A stretch of 64,000 nt of DNA from Mitsuaria sp. GD03876 (GCF_029840635.1 NZ_JAOCCU010000004.1:62001-126000); one strand, 5' to 3'. Positions 45,139-57,010 are shown, numbered from the stretch's first letter. Made by a program: numbers and translations. Notes: generated by a model not told the origin, from the sequence alone.

Positions 45139-45862
45139 TGGTCGGGATCCACAGTTCGGTGTTGAGGTTCAACGGCCAGCAGACATCGCATTCGATCCTT
45201 CGGTTCGCGACCAGACTCCAAAGTTGCGCGACGCCTTCTGCACGATGGGCCGGGGTGAAGTACTTGTTGAGTAGGTACTCGAACTCGATGAGGCCAAGTT
45301 CCTCAAGGTCTTCGAGGATGCAGAGGTTGAGCGCCTCTTCGAACTCCAGGTCTTCGTAGCGGCGCAGAAACTTGATGTTGTCCAGTGCTAGGGTGCGGAT
45401 GCGTCGGTCATCCATGATCGTGAAGCGCCAGCCCATCTCGATCGCGTAGCGTCGAGCAGCCTTCCACTTCGCACTCCACTCTCGCCAGTTCGCCTTCCAG
45501 TCCGCCGTGGGCTTCACTTCGACCAGCAGGGGCTTCCGCTGCTGCTTCAAGCTGCCTGGCGTGTGCCGGTACGTCACCAGGAAGTCCGGCGTGTAGGTGT
45601 ACTTACGCCCGCTTGGCCCAACAAACGCTACCGCGCACGGCTGTGAAACCACGTGCGCTACGGCGAGGCTGAAGCGCTGCAAAAGAAGGTAATCCTTCTC
45701 AAGCGGCGACTCAAAGGGGACGCCTGGCTCCCCGTCGCGGAAGAAAACATGGCCCGTGACGTTGCGGTATGACCGCGGAATCTTGCGAACCGACCGAGGC
45801 AGGTCGGTGGAGTCGCACTTATTTGAAGAAATCTTCTTGGCAGTCGCAGCTAATTTGCTCAT
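45131..45862 (-). CDS. tnsA: TnsA-like endonuclease (TniC)
   Basis: The 243-residue protein has FESPLEKDYLLLQRF (E51, E55), YTPDFLVTY (D93) and LLVEVKP (E115, K117), the restriction-like active site of TnsA, then a helical C-terminal domain. TnsA cuts the 5' strands so that the element leaves by cut-and-paste. The start ATG at 45862 lies inside the terminal repeats. Called tniC in AbaR-type elements. Confidence 0.85.
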   Translation of the reverse strand: MSKLAATAKKISSNKCDSTDLPRSVRKIPRSYRNVTGHVFFRDGEPGVPFESPLEKDYLLLQRFSLAVAHVVSQPCAVAFVGPSGRKYTYTPDFLVTYRHTPGSLKQQRKPLLVEVKPTADWKANWREWSAKWKAARRYAIEMGWRFTIMDDRRIRTLALDNIKFLRRYEDLEFEEALNLCILEDLEELGLIEFEYLLNKYFTPAHRAEGVAQLWSLVANRRIECDVCWPLNLNTELWIPTNE

Positions 45863-45944
45863 TTGCGTCGCAGCAATTTCGAGGAGAACCGCGCTAAGTG
45901 ATTGTCAGGCGTGTAACTCAGTCGCAGCAATGGAAATTTGTCAC
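45812..45944. repeat. Island end with TniA-binding repeats
   Basis: Four copies of a 13-base element occur: GTCGCACTTATTT at 45812, GTCGCAGCTAATTT at 45843, GTCGCAGCAATTT at 45867 and GTCGCAGCAATGG at 45921 (the last followed by AAATTT). The end of the element reads, from outside in, as GTGACAAATTTCC or, with one more base, TGTGACAAATTTCC, and TGT is the usual terminus of Tn7-like elements. Such asymmetric arrays of transposase sites are typical. The matching repeats at the other end are outside the window. Confidence 0.75.
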
Positions 45945-45949
45945 ACCCG
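45945..45949. other. Target-site sequence ACCCG at the comM junction
   Basis: ACCCG directly adjoins the outermost repeat. The same five bases flank AbaR islands in comM of Acinetobacter. The true duplication may be shifted by one base (CCCGG) because the terminal A is shared; the second copy lies outside the window. Confidence 0.65.
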
Positions 45950-46667
45950 GCGAGCGTTTCGCGCGCCGCATCACAGCGCGTCGTCAGCGGCGCTGATCGG
46001 CGGCGGCTCACCGCCTCGGCCGGGCGAGATCACGCTCGCGCAGCACGGCGTTCTGTTCCTCGACGAGTTGCCCGAGTTCCAGCGGATGTCGCTGGAAGCG
46101 CTGCGGGAACCGCTGGAGACCGGCCGCGTCCACATCTCGCGTTCCGCGCACCAGGCCGAGTTCCCCGCCCGATTCCAATTGGTCGCCGCGATGAACCCCT
46201 GCCCCTGCGGCCATCTCGGCAATCCGACGAAGGCGTGCCGCTGTTCGCCGGACCAGGTGGCGCGTTACCAGAACCGGTTGTCGGGCCCGCTGCTGGACCG
46301 CATCGACCTGACGGTGGAGGTGCCGGTGCTGCCGCCGGCCATCCTGTCCGCGGCGGCGGACGGCGAGACCAGCGCAGTCGTCGCCGCGCGCGTCGCCGCG
46401 GCGCGGGACCGCGCGATCGCCCGGCAAGGTTGTGCGAACGGGCAGCTGGGCGCGGCGCAACTCGACGCGCACCTCGGGATGGCGCCGGAGGCAGAGACGA
46501 TGCTGCATCGCGCGTCGGCGCGGCTGGCGTGGTCCGCGCGCAGCTTCCATCGGGTGCTGCGCATCGCGCGGACGATCGCGGACCTGGCAGGCAGCGACGT
46601 CGTCACGAGCCAGCACGTGTCCGAGGCGATCCAGTGGCGCCGGGCGCTCCCGGGCCGGGATGACTGA
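45945..46667 (+). pseudogene. comM: comM, 3' fragment
   Basis: The frame gives the distal 240 residues of the YifB/ComM family, from TRRAFRAPHHSASSAALIGG through HGVLFLDELPEFQR, NPCPCGHLG and GPLLDRIDLTVEVP to HVSEAIQWRR. This is the second half of the Mg-chelatase-like AAA+ helicase (about 500 residues) that aids branch migration in natural transformation. The first half, including Walker A, has been cut off by the island. The remaining frame runs into the transposon without a true start. Competence should be reduced in this strain. Confidence 0.93.
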
Positions 46668-46769
46668 GGATGACCGACGCAGGACCGGCGGCCGCGACGC
46701 CGCCGGCATCGCGTCACCGGTCATCGGGATCGATCTGGTTGAGGCAGTCGCAGACGACGCCTGCCAACC

Positions 46770-47936
46770 TCATCCAGCCGCGTGCCGGATCGCGTCATCC
46801 TGCCGATCCAGCGCCGCCTTGATGATCTGGTCGCTCTTCACATGGCGGGTCAGCGGATCCGCGAGCGGCCCGGCGGAGAAGAAGTGCTCGGTCCCGACCG
46901 CCGTCGCGCCGACACCTCGCAGCAGGTTCCCCAGGTTGGGCACCACGTCCAGCTTCACCGAGTACACGTTGACGTGCTGCTCCGCATTGGCGACATCGAT
47001 GCCGAGCTTGGCGAACTCGCGCAACTGCCGGTCGTTCAGCGGCGCGGAGGACAACCCGGTGACCTCGACCGGCGACTTCAGCGAATAGTTGGCCAGCCCG
47101 CTCGAGGCCGCTTCCCCGCCGCCCTTCGAATGGCCCAGCGTCGACACCGAGTAATTGGCCAGGTGGCTGAACTGCGGCGTCTGCTGCAGCTCCTTCACCG
47201 CGCTGACGATGCGACGCGCCTGGTCATGGCTCTTCGTCGGTCGCCCCAGCGCGGTCTTGGCGTTGGCCGTCCATTGCGGAAGGGCCATTTCCAGGTTGCC
47301 CAGCGCGAGCCGCGCCGGCGATCCCGCCACCCGGCCGGCCGTCGTGCCGCCGAACACGATGCCGATGTCCTGGGTCTTGTCGTTGACCAGCAGCGAGCCG
47401 ACCAGGCCGCTCGAGGTGTCGACCAGCGTGCCCGCCGGACGCTCCACCTGGCTGGACGGCAACAGCCCCTTCGAACCCGGCCGGGACGCCCGCTCGGACG
47501 ACGTCCAGACCTTGTCGGCGACCGCCGTGGCGAAGGCGTCGTTGGGCTGGTAGTTGCCCTGCGCGATGCGCTGGTACGGGAACATGCCCAGGTCGATCTT
47601 TTCCCTCAGGCCCTCGTTGGCCTTGAGCTGCTGCTCCGGCAGCGACGCGGTCCGCGACGGGAAAGTGGGCAGATCGTGCCCGCGCAGCGGTTTCGGAGGG
47701 CTCGCGCCCGCGTCCGAGGTGGACGGCAGCATCGCGCCGCGAGGCGGCGCCGAGGCCTTTGCATCGCCCGGCAGCGGCGCCCGTCGGGCGCGCAGGCCGC
47801 CGGAGTCCGGCACGGCGGATGTCGACGTCGAGGACGAGGGCGAGGTGGGAGGCGCCGGACGCGTGTCGACGGCGGACGACCAGGCGTCGCCGAGGCGAGG
47901 TGCGCCCTGGCCGGAAGGGGGGAGTTGAACTGGCAT
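46770..47936 (-). CDS. Lipase-like serine hydrolase, possible secreted effector
   Basis: The 388-residue protein has a Pro/Ser/Thr-rich, disordered N-terminus of about 100 residues (STSTSAVPDSG) and a C-terminal alpha/beta-hydrolase region with NYSVSTLGHSKGGGEAASSG, where GHSKG is the nucleophile elbow, and an Asp/His candidate set in VKLDVVPNLG and LTRHVKS. No Sec signal. This layout, seen in type III effectors of plant-associated Burkholderiales and Xanthomonads, suggests a secreted lipase or phospholipase. No Hrp box was seen upstream. It is divergent from nothing and lies 100 bp after comM, convergent. Confidence 0.55.
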   Translation of the reverse strand: MPVQLPPSGQGAPRLGDAWSSAVDTRPAPPTSPSSSTSTSAVPDSGGLRARRAPLPGDAKASAPPRGAMLPSTSDAGASPPKPLRGHDLPTFPSRTASLPEQQLKANEGLREKIDLGMFPYQRIAQGNYQPNDAFATAVADKVWTSSERASRPGSKGLLPSSQVERPAGTLVDTSSGLVGSLLVNDKTQDIGIVFGGTTAGRVAGSPARLALGNLEMALPQWTANAKTALGRPTKSHDQARRIVSAVKELQQTPQFSHLANYSVSTLGHSKGGGEAASSGLANYSLKSPVEVTGLSSAPLNDRQLREFAKLGIDVANAEQHVNVYSVKLDVVPNLGNLLRGVGATAVGTEHFFSAGPLADPLTRHVKSDQIIKAALDRQDDAIRHAAG

Positions 47937-48011
47937 CGGGCCATCGTGGTCCGCGTCGCCGGTGCCGGCGACAGCTCACCCGAAGCGATGCACGCGCAAC
48001 GGAAGGCGCGC

Positions 48012-48899
48012 TCAGCCCTTGCCGGCGGAAGCCAGCCGCTCGTCGAGCCTGTCCATCAGCGACGCGCTGCCGCGCGGATCGATCTTTCTGCAGAACAGCG
48101 CGTCCGACGCCACGATGCGGTCGAAGTGCGCGTCGGTCAGGAGATGCGGATGCGCCTCGCCCGCCTCGAATTCGACGAAGCGCAGCGGGTCATTGACGAT
48201 GCGCCCGGCGAACGGCGAGTTGCAGATCAACGTCGGGAAGAAGTGCTCGTCGCAGTAGCGGGTGGACCGCATGAAGCGCATCAGCCGCTCGTCCCGCGCG
48301 CGCTCGACGAGATGCGCCGCGCAGTCGCGGGTCAGCGTGAACCAGCAGCCGCCGACGAAGGGCGCGAGGCCGCCGACCATCCGGCGCCGCAGCCCCAGGC
48401 GCTTCATGACGCCGCGCAGCAGCTTGTAGGCCAGCGGCGGCATCCGGCTGTCGTGCCAGTGGTGGAAGTAGCCGTACCGGTCGGCGAAATGCGTGCGCTC
48501 GACGATCGGATCGTGCTGGAGGAACTGCTCGCCCTTGTGCGGCGCGAGCCGGGCGAGGATCTCCTCGGGCCGGCGCACCGGGTAGTCCTGCCCGCTGATG
48601 AAGGTCAGGTGGTCGAAGGCCGGCTCGGCCGCCAGGATCTCCCGCAGCGCCTGCAAGGTCGCCTCGACGGCCGAGACCTCGCCCCAGTGCACGCTGACGC
48701 GTTCCCGGATCAGCCGGGCGCGCGGATCGATGCGATCGACCGGCATCGTCGACTTGCGGTCGACGTTCACGTAGATCGTGATGTCCGGATGGACCAGGCG
48801 GTCGATGAGCCGGTTCAGCAGGTCGACGTTGGCGTGCGCCTGGATCAGGACGATGAGCTTGTGGGGGACGTTGCCGTCGCCGCGGGAGGTCGAGTTCAC
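48012..48899 (-). CDS. GT14 (core-2/I-branching type) glycosyltransferase
   Basis: The 295-residue protein starts MNSTSRGDGNVPHKLIVLIQ at GTG 48899. HANVDLLNRLI, VHWGEVSAVEATLQALREI, FISGQDYPV and YCDEHFFPTLICNSPF are marks of the bacterial Core-2/I-branching family. It should transfer a sugar in surface glycan assembly. No neighbour of the same pathway is seen. Confidence 0.85.
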   Translation of the reverse strand: MNSTSRGDGNVPHKLIVLIQAHANVDLLNRLIDRLVHPDITIYVNVDRKSTMPVDRIDPRARLIRERVSVHWGEVSAVEATLQALREILAAEPAFDHLTFISGQDYPVRRPEEILARLAPHKGEQFLQHDPIVERTHFADRYGYFHHWHDSRMPPLAYKLLRGVMKRLGLRRRMVGGLAPFVGGCWFTLTRDCAAHLVERARDERLMRFMRSTRYCDEHFFPTLICNSPFAGRIVNDPLRFVEFEAGEAHPHLLTDAHFDRIVASDALFCRKIDPRGSASLMDRLDERLASAGKG

Positions 48900-49086
48900 C
48901 GATGCCAGCCATTCAAGAGAAGCGGCCGGCGAATCGGAACGTCGGCCGGCGGGAGCGGCATCGTAATCGCTCGAGGGTGGCAGGCGGAGCCTCGCCGGCC
49001 CCGCCCGCTCGGGTCCAAGGCGTCGGGCATCGACGCCCTCGAACGCCCGGCCGGGTTCGCCGCGCCAGGCGTTCGAATCCGGCGCT

Positions 49087-49755
49087 TTACTGGCGGATCA
49101 GGTTGCCGTCGCTGACGCGGACGATGTCGCCGTTCTGCACGCCCGGGTCATGGCTGAAGTGCATCGTGCGGACCGACTGGTCGGCATTGCGCATCTTGAC
49201 CACCCAGACCGTCGTGCTGCGCTGGCGCTTCTCGATCTCGTTGCCGGCGTAGCCGCCCGCGACCGCGCCGCCCACCGTGGCGATCTTCTTGCCGGTGCCG
49301 CCGCCGATCGCGCTGCCCAGCAGGCCGCCCACGACCGCGCCGCCCACCACGCCGATGCCGGTGCCCTGGCCTTCACGCGCTTCCGTGCGCACCGACAGGA
49401 CCGTCGCGCAGGCCGCGCACAGGCGGGAATCGGCCTGCGCCGTGCCGCCCTGGCCGTTGTTCTCGGCATAGCCGGTGGAGCCGCTGTCGCGGGCCGGCTG
49501 CTGCTGCGCGACGCGGCGCGGCTCGTTGTTGCGGTTCAGCGCGTCGTCGGCCGAGCGCCGGGCGGCGCGCGACTCGTCGTTGGAATTCGCGCCGTTGCGG
49601 TCGACGATGTTGTTCTGCGGCTCGTTCATCGCCGCCACGGGCCCCTCGGGCATGGACGGGGCCGACTGGTGCCGCCCCGCGAAGAAGGCCGCCACGACCA
49701 GCACGGCCGCCCCAACGGCACCTGCCGCGATCTTGTGATTGGTAGTCAACGCCAT
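49087..49755 (-). CDS. Glycine-zipper envelope protein
   Basis: The 222-residue protein has one N-terminal helix (HKIAAGAVGAAVLVVAAFFAG), a Gln/Asn/Ser-rich linker and a glycine-zipper segment (GIGVVGGAVVGGLLGSAIGG) like SlyB and Rickettsia 17-kDa antigen proteins, followed by a C-terminal beta domain with NGDIVRVSDGNLIRQ. There is no lipobox, so it is anchored by the helix in the inner membrane with a periplasmic domain. Start supported by AGAGGTG upstream. Confidence 0.8.
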   Translation of the reverse strand: MALTTNHKIAAGAVGAAVLVVAAFFAGRHQSAPSMPEGPVAAMNEPQNNIVDRNGANSNDESRAARRSADDALNRNNEPRRVAQQQPARDSGSTGYAENNGQGGTAQADSRLCAACATVLSVRTEAREGQGTGIGVVGGAVVGGLLGSAIGGGTGKKIATVGGAVAGGYAGNEIEKRQRSTTVWVVKMRNADQSVRTMHFSHDPGVQNGDIVRVSDGNLIRQ

Positions 49756-49911
49756 GATTCACCTCTTATGGTTTACCCCTACGCCGGGGGATGAGCGAAG
49801 AATGCCACGCTGTTACAAGTCGCGGGTGGGTGGTTCTGTTCCGTTTGTAAAGGGGTGAAACGTAGCCTGTAGGACAAGGCCGCGTCCTGCGGTTTTCGTT
49901 GCGCCCAGGCG

Positions 49912-52680
<2,769 letters not shown>

Positions 52681-52697
52681 GGCGGCGGGTTCTTGCC

Positions 52698-52721
52698 GCA
52701 ATGCCGCGAACGCGGCATTGC
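52698..52721 (-). promoter_or_regulatory. Perfect hairpin in the metH leader
   Basis: GCAATGCCGC and GCGGCATTGC form a ten-base-pair stem with a GAAC loop, 18 bases before the metH start at 52680. It could influence translation or be an attenuation element. No cobalamin riboswitch features were found around it. If the start at 52743 is used it is inside the coding region. Confidence 0.4.
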
Positions 52722-52840
52722 TGGTAGCGGAAACGGCGTGCATTCTACCGGTCGAGCCCGTCTTTGTTGGTGCCGGAAAGCCCGGCGACACCGCGTGCGC
52801 GCCTATGCTCGCGCGCAAACAACGACAACGGGAAGACCAC

Positions 52841-54046
52841 GTGGAATTGGTCCAGCTTCCTTCCAACAGCCTGCGCGTGGGACAGGTGCTGACGTTCTCG
52901 CTGCGCGACGCGGCGGGCCATCTGCTGTTCGCCGCCGGCCATCCGCTGCCCGACACGCCGCAGGTGCGCGAGCTGATCGCGCGCGGCCCCTGGGTGCAGG
53001 CGCACGAGACCCGCGAGTACCAGCGCGCGCTGGCCCACAAGCTCGACACGATGATGCTGCAGGGCGCCTCGCTGTCGGCGCTGGCCGCGGCCAAGGCCGA
53101 ATACAAGCCCACCCGCCCGATGCCGCTGCCCGCGCAGGCGGGGCCGGCGCACGCCGCCATCTGGGCCGACCTGCAATGGCATGCGCAGCAGGTGCTGCGC
53201 GATCCGCGGCGGCCGGACTTCCTGCTGCGGCTGACGCAGCTGCTGGACACGGTGCTGTCGCGGCTGACGCAGCAGCCCGACGCGTCGCTGGCGATGCTGA
53301 TCCACGACGCCGGCCAGGAGCCGCTGCACTACAGCGCGCGGCATGCGCTGCTGTCGCTGGTGCTGGCCGAGATGACGACCCGCCAGCTCGGCTGGGGCGA
53401 GGGCCGGCGCCGCGCGCTCGGCCTGGCGGCGCTGACGATGAACCTGGACAGCGGCGCGCAGCAGGACCAGCACGCGCTGCGTTCGGAGGCGCTGGGCGAC
53501 GCGCAGCGCGAGCAGCTCGCCGGCCATGGCGACCGCGCGGCGGCGACGCTGCGGGAGATCGGCGTCGAGGACGAGTCCTGGCTGGCCGCCGTGCGGCTGC
53601 ATCACGACGCCGGCCCCGGTCCGCTGACCGGCCGCGCCGATGGCGAGTTGATGGCGCGGCTGCTGCGCCGCATCGACGTCTACGGCGCGCGGCTGAGCCC
53701 GCGGCGCAATCGCCGGGCGCTGTCCGCGGCGCAGGCGGCGCGCGCGGTCTACCTGGACGAACTGCAGCAGCCCGACGAGGCCGGCGCCGCGCTGATCAAG
53801 GCGATCGGCCTGTACCCGCCGGGATCGCTGGCGCGTCTGGCCAACGGCGAGGAAGGCATGGTGCTCAAGCGCGGCCACAGCGCCAACGAGCCGCTGGTGG
53901 CGTCGCTGGTCGGGCGCAGCGGCACGCCGCTGACGGTGCCGGTGCTGCGCGACGCGCGGCTGCCGGCGCATGCCATCACCGCCAGCCTCGCGCCGCATGA
54001 GGTTCGCCTGCGGATCCACATGGACGCGATGCTCAAGCTCTACTGA
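52841..54046 (+). CDS. Degenerate HD-GYP-family protein
   Basis: The 401-residue protein begins at GTG 52841 with GGAAG upstream ([20 protein letters not shown]); ATG 52805 is possible. The N-terminal region is a small domain often attached to HD-GYP proteins, followed by helices with [27 protein letters not shown] and [20 protein letters not shown]. The canonical HD and GYP motifs are incomplete, so c-di-GMP hydrolysis is doubtful; it may be a sensor or scaffold. It lies between the two metH genes on the opposite strand. Confidence 0.65.
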   Translation: MELVQLPSNSLRVGQVLTFSLRDAAGHLLFAAGHPLPDTPQVRELIARGPWVQAHETREYQRALAHKLDTMMLQGASLSALAAAKAEYKPTRPMPLPAQAGPAHAAIWADLQWHAQQVLRDPRRPDFLLRLTQLLDTVLSRLTQQPDASLAMLIHDAGQEPLHYSARHALLSLVLAEMTTRQLGWGEGRRRALGLAALTMNLDSGAQQDQHALRSEALGDAQREQLAGHGDRAAATLREIGVEDESWLAAVRLHHDAGPGPLTGRADGELMARLLRRIDVYGARLSPRRNRRALSAAQAARAVYLDELQQPDEAGAALIKAIGLYPPGSLARLANGEEGMVLKRGHSANEPLVASLVGRSGTPLTVPVLRDARLPAHAITASLAPHEVRLRIHMDAMLKLY

Positions 54047-54065
54047 AGGGCATGGAGGCCGAGGG

Positions 54066-54131
54066 CCTCAGGAGAAGCGGCCTCAGGGGGAAGCAGCCTC
54101 GGGAGAAGAGGCTTCAGGGAAAGAGGCTTCA
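54066..54131. repeat. Imperfect 15-16-bp tandem repeats
   Basis: About four units of the type CAGGGGGAAGCAGCCT and CGGGAGAAGAGGCTT follow one another from the end of the HD-domain gene into the last codons of the metH homocysteine module. They are partly complementary to one another and could form a bidirectional transcription stop between the two convergent genes. Confidence 0.4.
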
Positions 54132-55205
54132 GGCCTCCTCGGCCACCAGCTCGCTGAACAGCTTGCTGCCCCAGCGGCGCGGCTGGTAGGCCGAGACCTT
54201 CTGCGCGATCGCCCGGATGTGATCGGGCGTCGTGCCGCAGCAGCCGCCGGCGATGTTCAGGAACCCGGCGGCGGCGAACTCGCCCACCAGCCGGCCGGTG
54301 ACATCCGGCGTCTCGTCGAAGCCGGTTTCGCTCATCGGGTTGGGCAGGCCGGCGTTCGGGTAGCAGGAGATCGGCGTGTCCTCGGCGGCCTTCGAGAGTT
54401 CCTCGATGTAGGGCCGCATCAGCGCCGCGCCCAGCGCGCAGTTCAACCCGACCGCGATCGGCCGCGCATGCCGCACCGAGTGCCAGAACGCCGTCACCGT
54501 CTGGCCCGACAGGATGCGGCCCGAGGCGTCGGTCACCGTGCCGGAGATGATCACCGGCAGCCGCTCGCCGGTGTCCTCCATCAGCTCGTCGACCGCGAAG
54601 ATCGCCGCCTTGGCGTTCAGCGTGTCGAAGATCGTCTCGATCAGGAACAGGTCGACGCCGCCCTCGAGCATCGCCTTGGCCTGGTCGTAGTAGGCGGCGC
54701 GCAGCGTGTCGAAGTCGACGTTGCGGGCGCCCGGGTCGTTGACGTCCGGGCTGATCGACGCGGTGCGCGGCGTCGGGCCGAGCGCGCCGGCCGCGAAGCG
54801 CGGCTTGTCCGGCGTGCTGTACGCGTCGCAGGCCTCGCGGGCGAGGCGCGCGGCGGCGACGTTCATCTCGTAGGCGTAGTCCTGGAGCCCGTAGTCCTCC
54901 TGCGCGACGGTGGTCGTGCCGAAGGTGTTGGTCTCGATGATGTCGGCGCCGGCCTCCAGGTACTGCCGGTGGATCTCGCCGATGACCTCGGGCTTGGTCA
55001 GCACCAGCAGGTCGTTGTTGCCCTTCAGATCCTTGGGGTGATCGGCGAAGCGCGTGCCGCGGAAGTCGGCCTCGGTCAGCTTGTAGCGCTGGATCATCGT
55101 GCCCATCGCGCCGTCCAGGACGGCGATGCGCCGCGCCAGGATGTCGGGCAAGGCGGCGCCGCGGGTGTAGGCGACGGCGGGACGGGCGGAAGTCGGGGCG
55201 TTCAT
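54129..55205 (-). CDS. metH: Methionine synthase, homocysteine S-methyltransferase part
   Basis: The 358-residue protein is the zinc-containing homocysteine-binding module: DGAMGTMIQ at the front, ETNTFGTTT, and zinc ligands C256 (GLNCALG), C322 and C323 (GGCCGTTP). It must act together with the cobalamin protein at 49912. Genes on the same strand but separated by an opposite-strand gene, so they are probably transcribed separately. Confidence 0.94.
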   Translation of the reverse strand: MNAPTSARPAVAYTRGAALPDILARRIAVLDGAMGTMIQRYKLTEADFRGTRFADHPKDLKGNNDLLVLTKPEVIGEIHRQYLEAGADIIETNTFGTTTVAQEDYGLQDYAYEMNVAAARLAREACDAYSTPDKPRFAAGALGPTPRTASISPDVNDPGARNVDFDTLRAAYYDQAKAMLEGGVDLFLIETIFDTLNAKAAIFAVDELMEDTGERLPVIISGTVTDASGRILSGQTVTAFWHSVRHARPIAVGLNCALGAALMRPYIEELSKAAEDTPISCYPNAGLPNPMSETGFDETPDVTGRLVGEFAAAGFLNIAGGCCGTTPDHIRAIAQKVSAYQPRRWGSKLFSELVAEEA

Positions 55206-55274
55206 GGCCCCGATTGTAGGAAACGCGTCAAGCCATCGCGCGGCGCCGGCGTTCTTGCCGCCCGGGCCGCGCGC

Positions 55275-55952
55275 TCAGCCGCCGAAGACCTTCTTCAGGA
55301 TCGCGCTGCCGGTGCCGACCGGGTCCTGGCGGATCTTCTTCTCCTCCTGGCCGATCATGAAATACAGCCCGTCCAGCGCCTTGTCGGTGACGTAGGACTG
55401 CAGGTTGGCGTCCTCCTTGCGGATCAGGCCGAAGCCCGAGGCCTTGCCGGCGACGGCGTTGTACTTCTCGCTGAGCGACTGGCGCTCGGTCGCCTTGGTC
55501 ACGATCGGCAGGAACTTGGTGGTCAGCGGCGAGCGGGTCTTGTCCTCGAAGAACTGCGTCACCGCGTTGTCGCCGCCGCGCACGATCCGCACCGCGTCCT
55601 CGACGCTGATGTTGCGCACCGTGCTGACCAGCAGCTGGCGCGCCTCGGGCATCGCCTGCTCGGCGGCGCGGTTCATCGAGGTGATCAGGTCGTCGATGCG
55701 CTTGCCCTGGCCGGTGGTGCGCAGCAGCCGCGCGGCGTCCTTGAGCGCGCCGGGCAGCTCGATCTTCACCTGCGGGTTGCCGAGGAAGCCGTCGGTGCGC
55801 CCCAGGTTCGCGAGCGCCGCCTGCGCGCCGCGCTCCAGGGCCGCCCGCACGCCGGAGGCGGCGTCGCCCTCGCTCAGGCTCAGCGCCATCGCCCAGGGCG
55901 AGGCGCATCCGGCGCCCAGCAGGGCGATCAGGTCACGGCGAAGCAGGTTCAT
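55275..55952 (-). CDS. DUF4197 protein
   Basis: The 225-residue protein begins MNLLRRDLIALLGAGCASPW, with a lipoprotein-like or Tat-like signal (LLGAGC). The mature region is helical (GVRAALERGAQAALANLG, RNISVEDAVRIVRGG, DKALDGLYFMIGQEE) and fits DUF4197. Function unknown; periplasmic. It follows the FAH-family gene and overlaps it by 20 bp. Confidence 0.85.
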   Translation of the reverse strand: MNLLRRDLIALLGAGCASPWAMALSLSEGDAASGVRAALERGAQAALANLGRTDGFLGNPQVKIELPGALKDAARLLRTTGQGKRIDDLITSMNRAAEQAMPEARQLLVSTVRNISVEDAVRIVRGGDNAVTQFFEDKTRSPLTTKFLPIVTKATERQSLSEKYNAVAGKASGFGLIRKEDANLQSYVTDKALDGLYFMIGQEEKKIRQDPVGTGSAILKKVFGG

Positions 55953-57006
55953 CGGTGTCTCCTTCTTGAACGGGGGCCGGGGCGTCGACGCCGGCCGTCT
56001 CGGATGTCTTGGATGCATCGGGCGCCGAGGCCTGCGCGGCGCCGTCGCCATCGTCGTCGAGCAGCGGCGCGTCGTCGTCCGGGGCGGCCTCGGCGGAGGC
56101 CGCATCTTCCGACTCGGCGAGGTCCATGTCGATGGCGCCGAACGGTCCGGGGCCGTCGCCGAGCTTGAATTCGATGCGCAGGCTGTCGCCCGCCTCCAGC
56201 GCGATCGTCCGGCCCAGCGCCGGCGAGCCCGCGCCCACCAGCGTGCCGGCGCGCAGCGGCCGGTTGCGGACCGCCTCGGCCAGCAGGTCGCCGAAGGACC
56301 ACTGCATGCCGGTCTTCGCGTCGACGACCGCCTGCTTGCGGCCGTTGCGCATCACCTGCAGCTGCAGCGCGGCGCGGCCGAGGTACCAGGCGCCCGGCAA
56401 CTCGTCCGGCGTCACCGCGACCGGCGCGAACTGCAGCGCCGGGCGGCTGTGCAGGGCCGGCCAGCCGTTGGCGAGTTCCTCCTGCTGCACGGGCCGCAGC
56501 ACCCAGTCGCTGACCAGCAGCAGCAGGCGGACCGATTCCAGCGCCTGCGACGGCACCGCGCCCTGCGCCAGGTCGCCGGTGAGGACGGCGAGCTGCGGTT
56601 CGGGCTCCAGGCCCGGGGCGCGCAGGTCGAGCAACTCGGACGGGCCCAGCAGCGATTCCGCGCCGCCGGCGCGCAGCAACGGCGCGCTCAGCCGCTCGGG
56701 CCAGGCCAGGCCGCGCTCGCGCAACGCCTGGCCCTGGTCGGGATAGGCCTCGCCGGCGATCCAGCCCGCCAGCCTCGGCAGCGGCGCGAGGCACTGCTTC
56801 GGATCGAAGGCGAACGCGTGCCGCGCGCGGCCCTGGTTCAGCGACAGCGACAGCGTCTCGAGCTGCGGCGCCATGAAGTTCCAGTCGTCCAGCACCTGCT
56901 GCAGGCGCGTCGCGATGCCGTTGGCATAGCATGCCTGGCTCAGGTCCTTGGACACGACCACCAATTGGCCGTCGCGGGACCCGTCGCGGTAGGTAGCGAG
57001 TTTCAT
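55933..57006 (-). CDS. Fumarylacetoacetate hydrolase-family protein with acidic tail
   Basis: The 357-residue protein starts MKLATYRDGSRDGQLVVVSK. The FAH-like core has YLGRAALQLQVMRNG and LVGAGSPALGRTI and ends near residue 290; a C-terminal tail of about 65 residues is rich in Asp, Glu, Ala and Pro (DDDAPLLDDDGDGAA). The tail is absent in most relatives. Reaction could be hydrolysis of a diketo acid; the metal ligands are not all certain. Confidence 0.78.
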   Translation of the reverse strand: MKLATYRDGSRDGQLVVVSKDLSQACYANGIATRLQQVLDDWNFMAPQLETLSLSLNQGRARHAFAFDPKQCLAPLPRLAGWIAGEAYPDQGQALRERGLAWPERLSAPLLRAGGAESLLGPSELLDLRAPGLEPEPQLAVLTGDLAQGAVPSQALESVRLLLLVSDWVLRPVQQEELANGWPALHSRPALQFAPVAVTPDELPGAWYLGRAALQLQVMRNGRKQAVVDAKTGMQWSFGDLLAEAVRNRPLRAGTLVGAGSPALGRTIALEAGDSLRIEFKLGDGPGPFGAIDMDLAESEDAASAEAAPDDDAPLLDDDGDGAAQASAPDASKTSETAGVDAPAPVQEGDTDEPASP

Positions 57007-57010
57007 CGTT

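Larger units (their letters stand above)
1..45944. mobile_element. Tn7-like genomic island inserted in comM (one end and cargo; other end outside window)
   Basis: Everything left of base 45944 appears to belong to one heteromeric-transposase island. The support is direct: a tnsA-tniA-tniB-tniQ module lies at 41.3-45.9 kb, a cluster of short repeats follows tnsA, and immediately afterwards the reading frame of comM starts in mid-gene. AbaR/Tn6022 islands of Acinetobacter use the same gene and are flanked by ACCCG; the same five bases occur here at 45945-45949. The cargo is dominated by copper, arsenic and zinc/cobalt/cadmium resistance. The second end is not in the window, so total size, the second inverted repeat and the duplicated target cannot be seen. 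That the whole 1-31900 stretch is cargo of this one element, rather than nested insertions, is inferred. Confidence 0.8.

Noticed and set aside
39848-46667. Integrase-type island with tRNA attachment site
   Set aside because: No tyrosine or serine recombinase with catalytic domain and no tRNA gene; the Tn7-like genes and comM junction explain the island.
47937-48011. Hrp/PIP box before the lipase-like gene
   Set aside because: No TTCG pair at the right spacing was found.
52681-52840. Cobalamin riboswitch before metH
   Set aside because: Only a simple hairpin is seen; the conserved B12-box pattern is absent.
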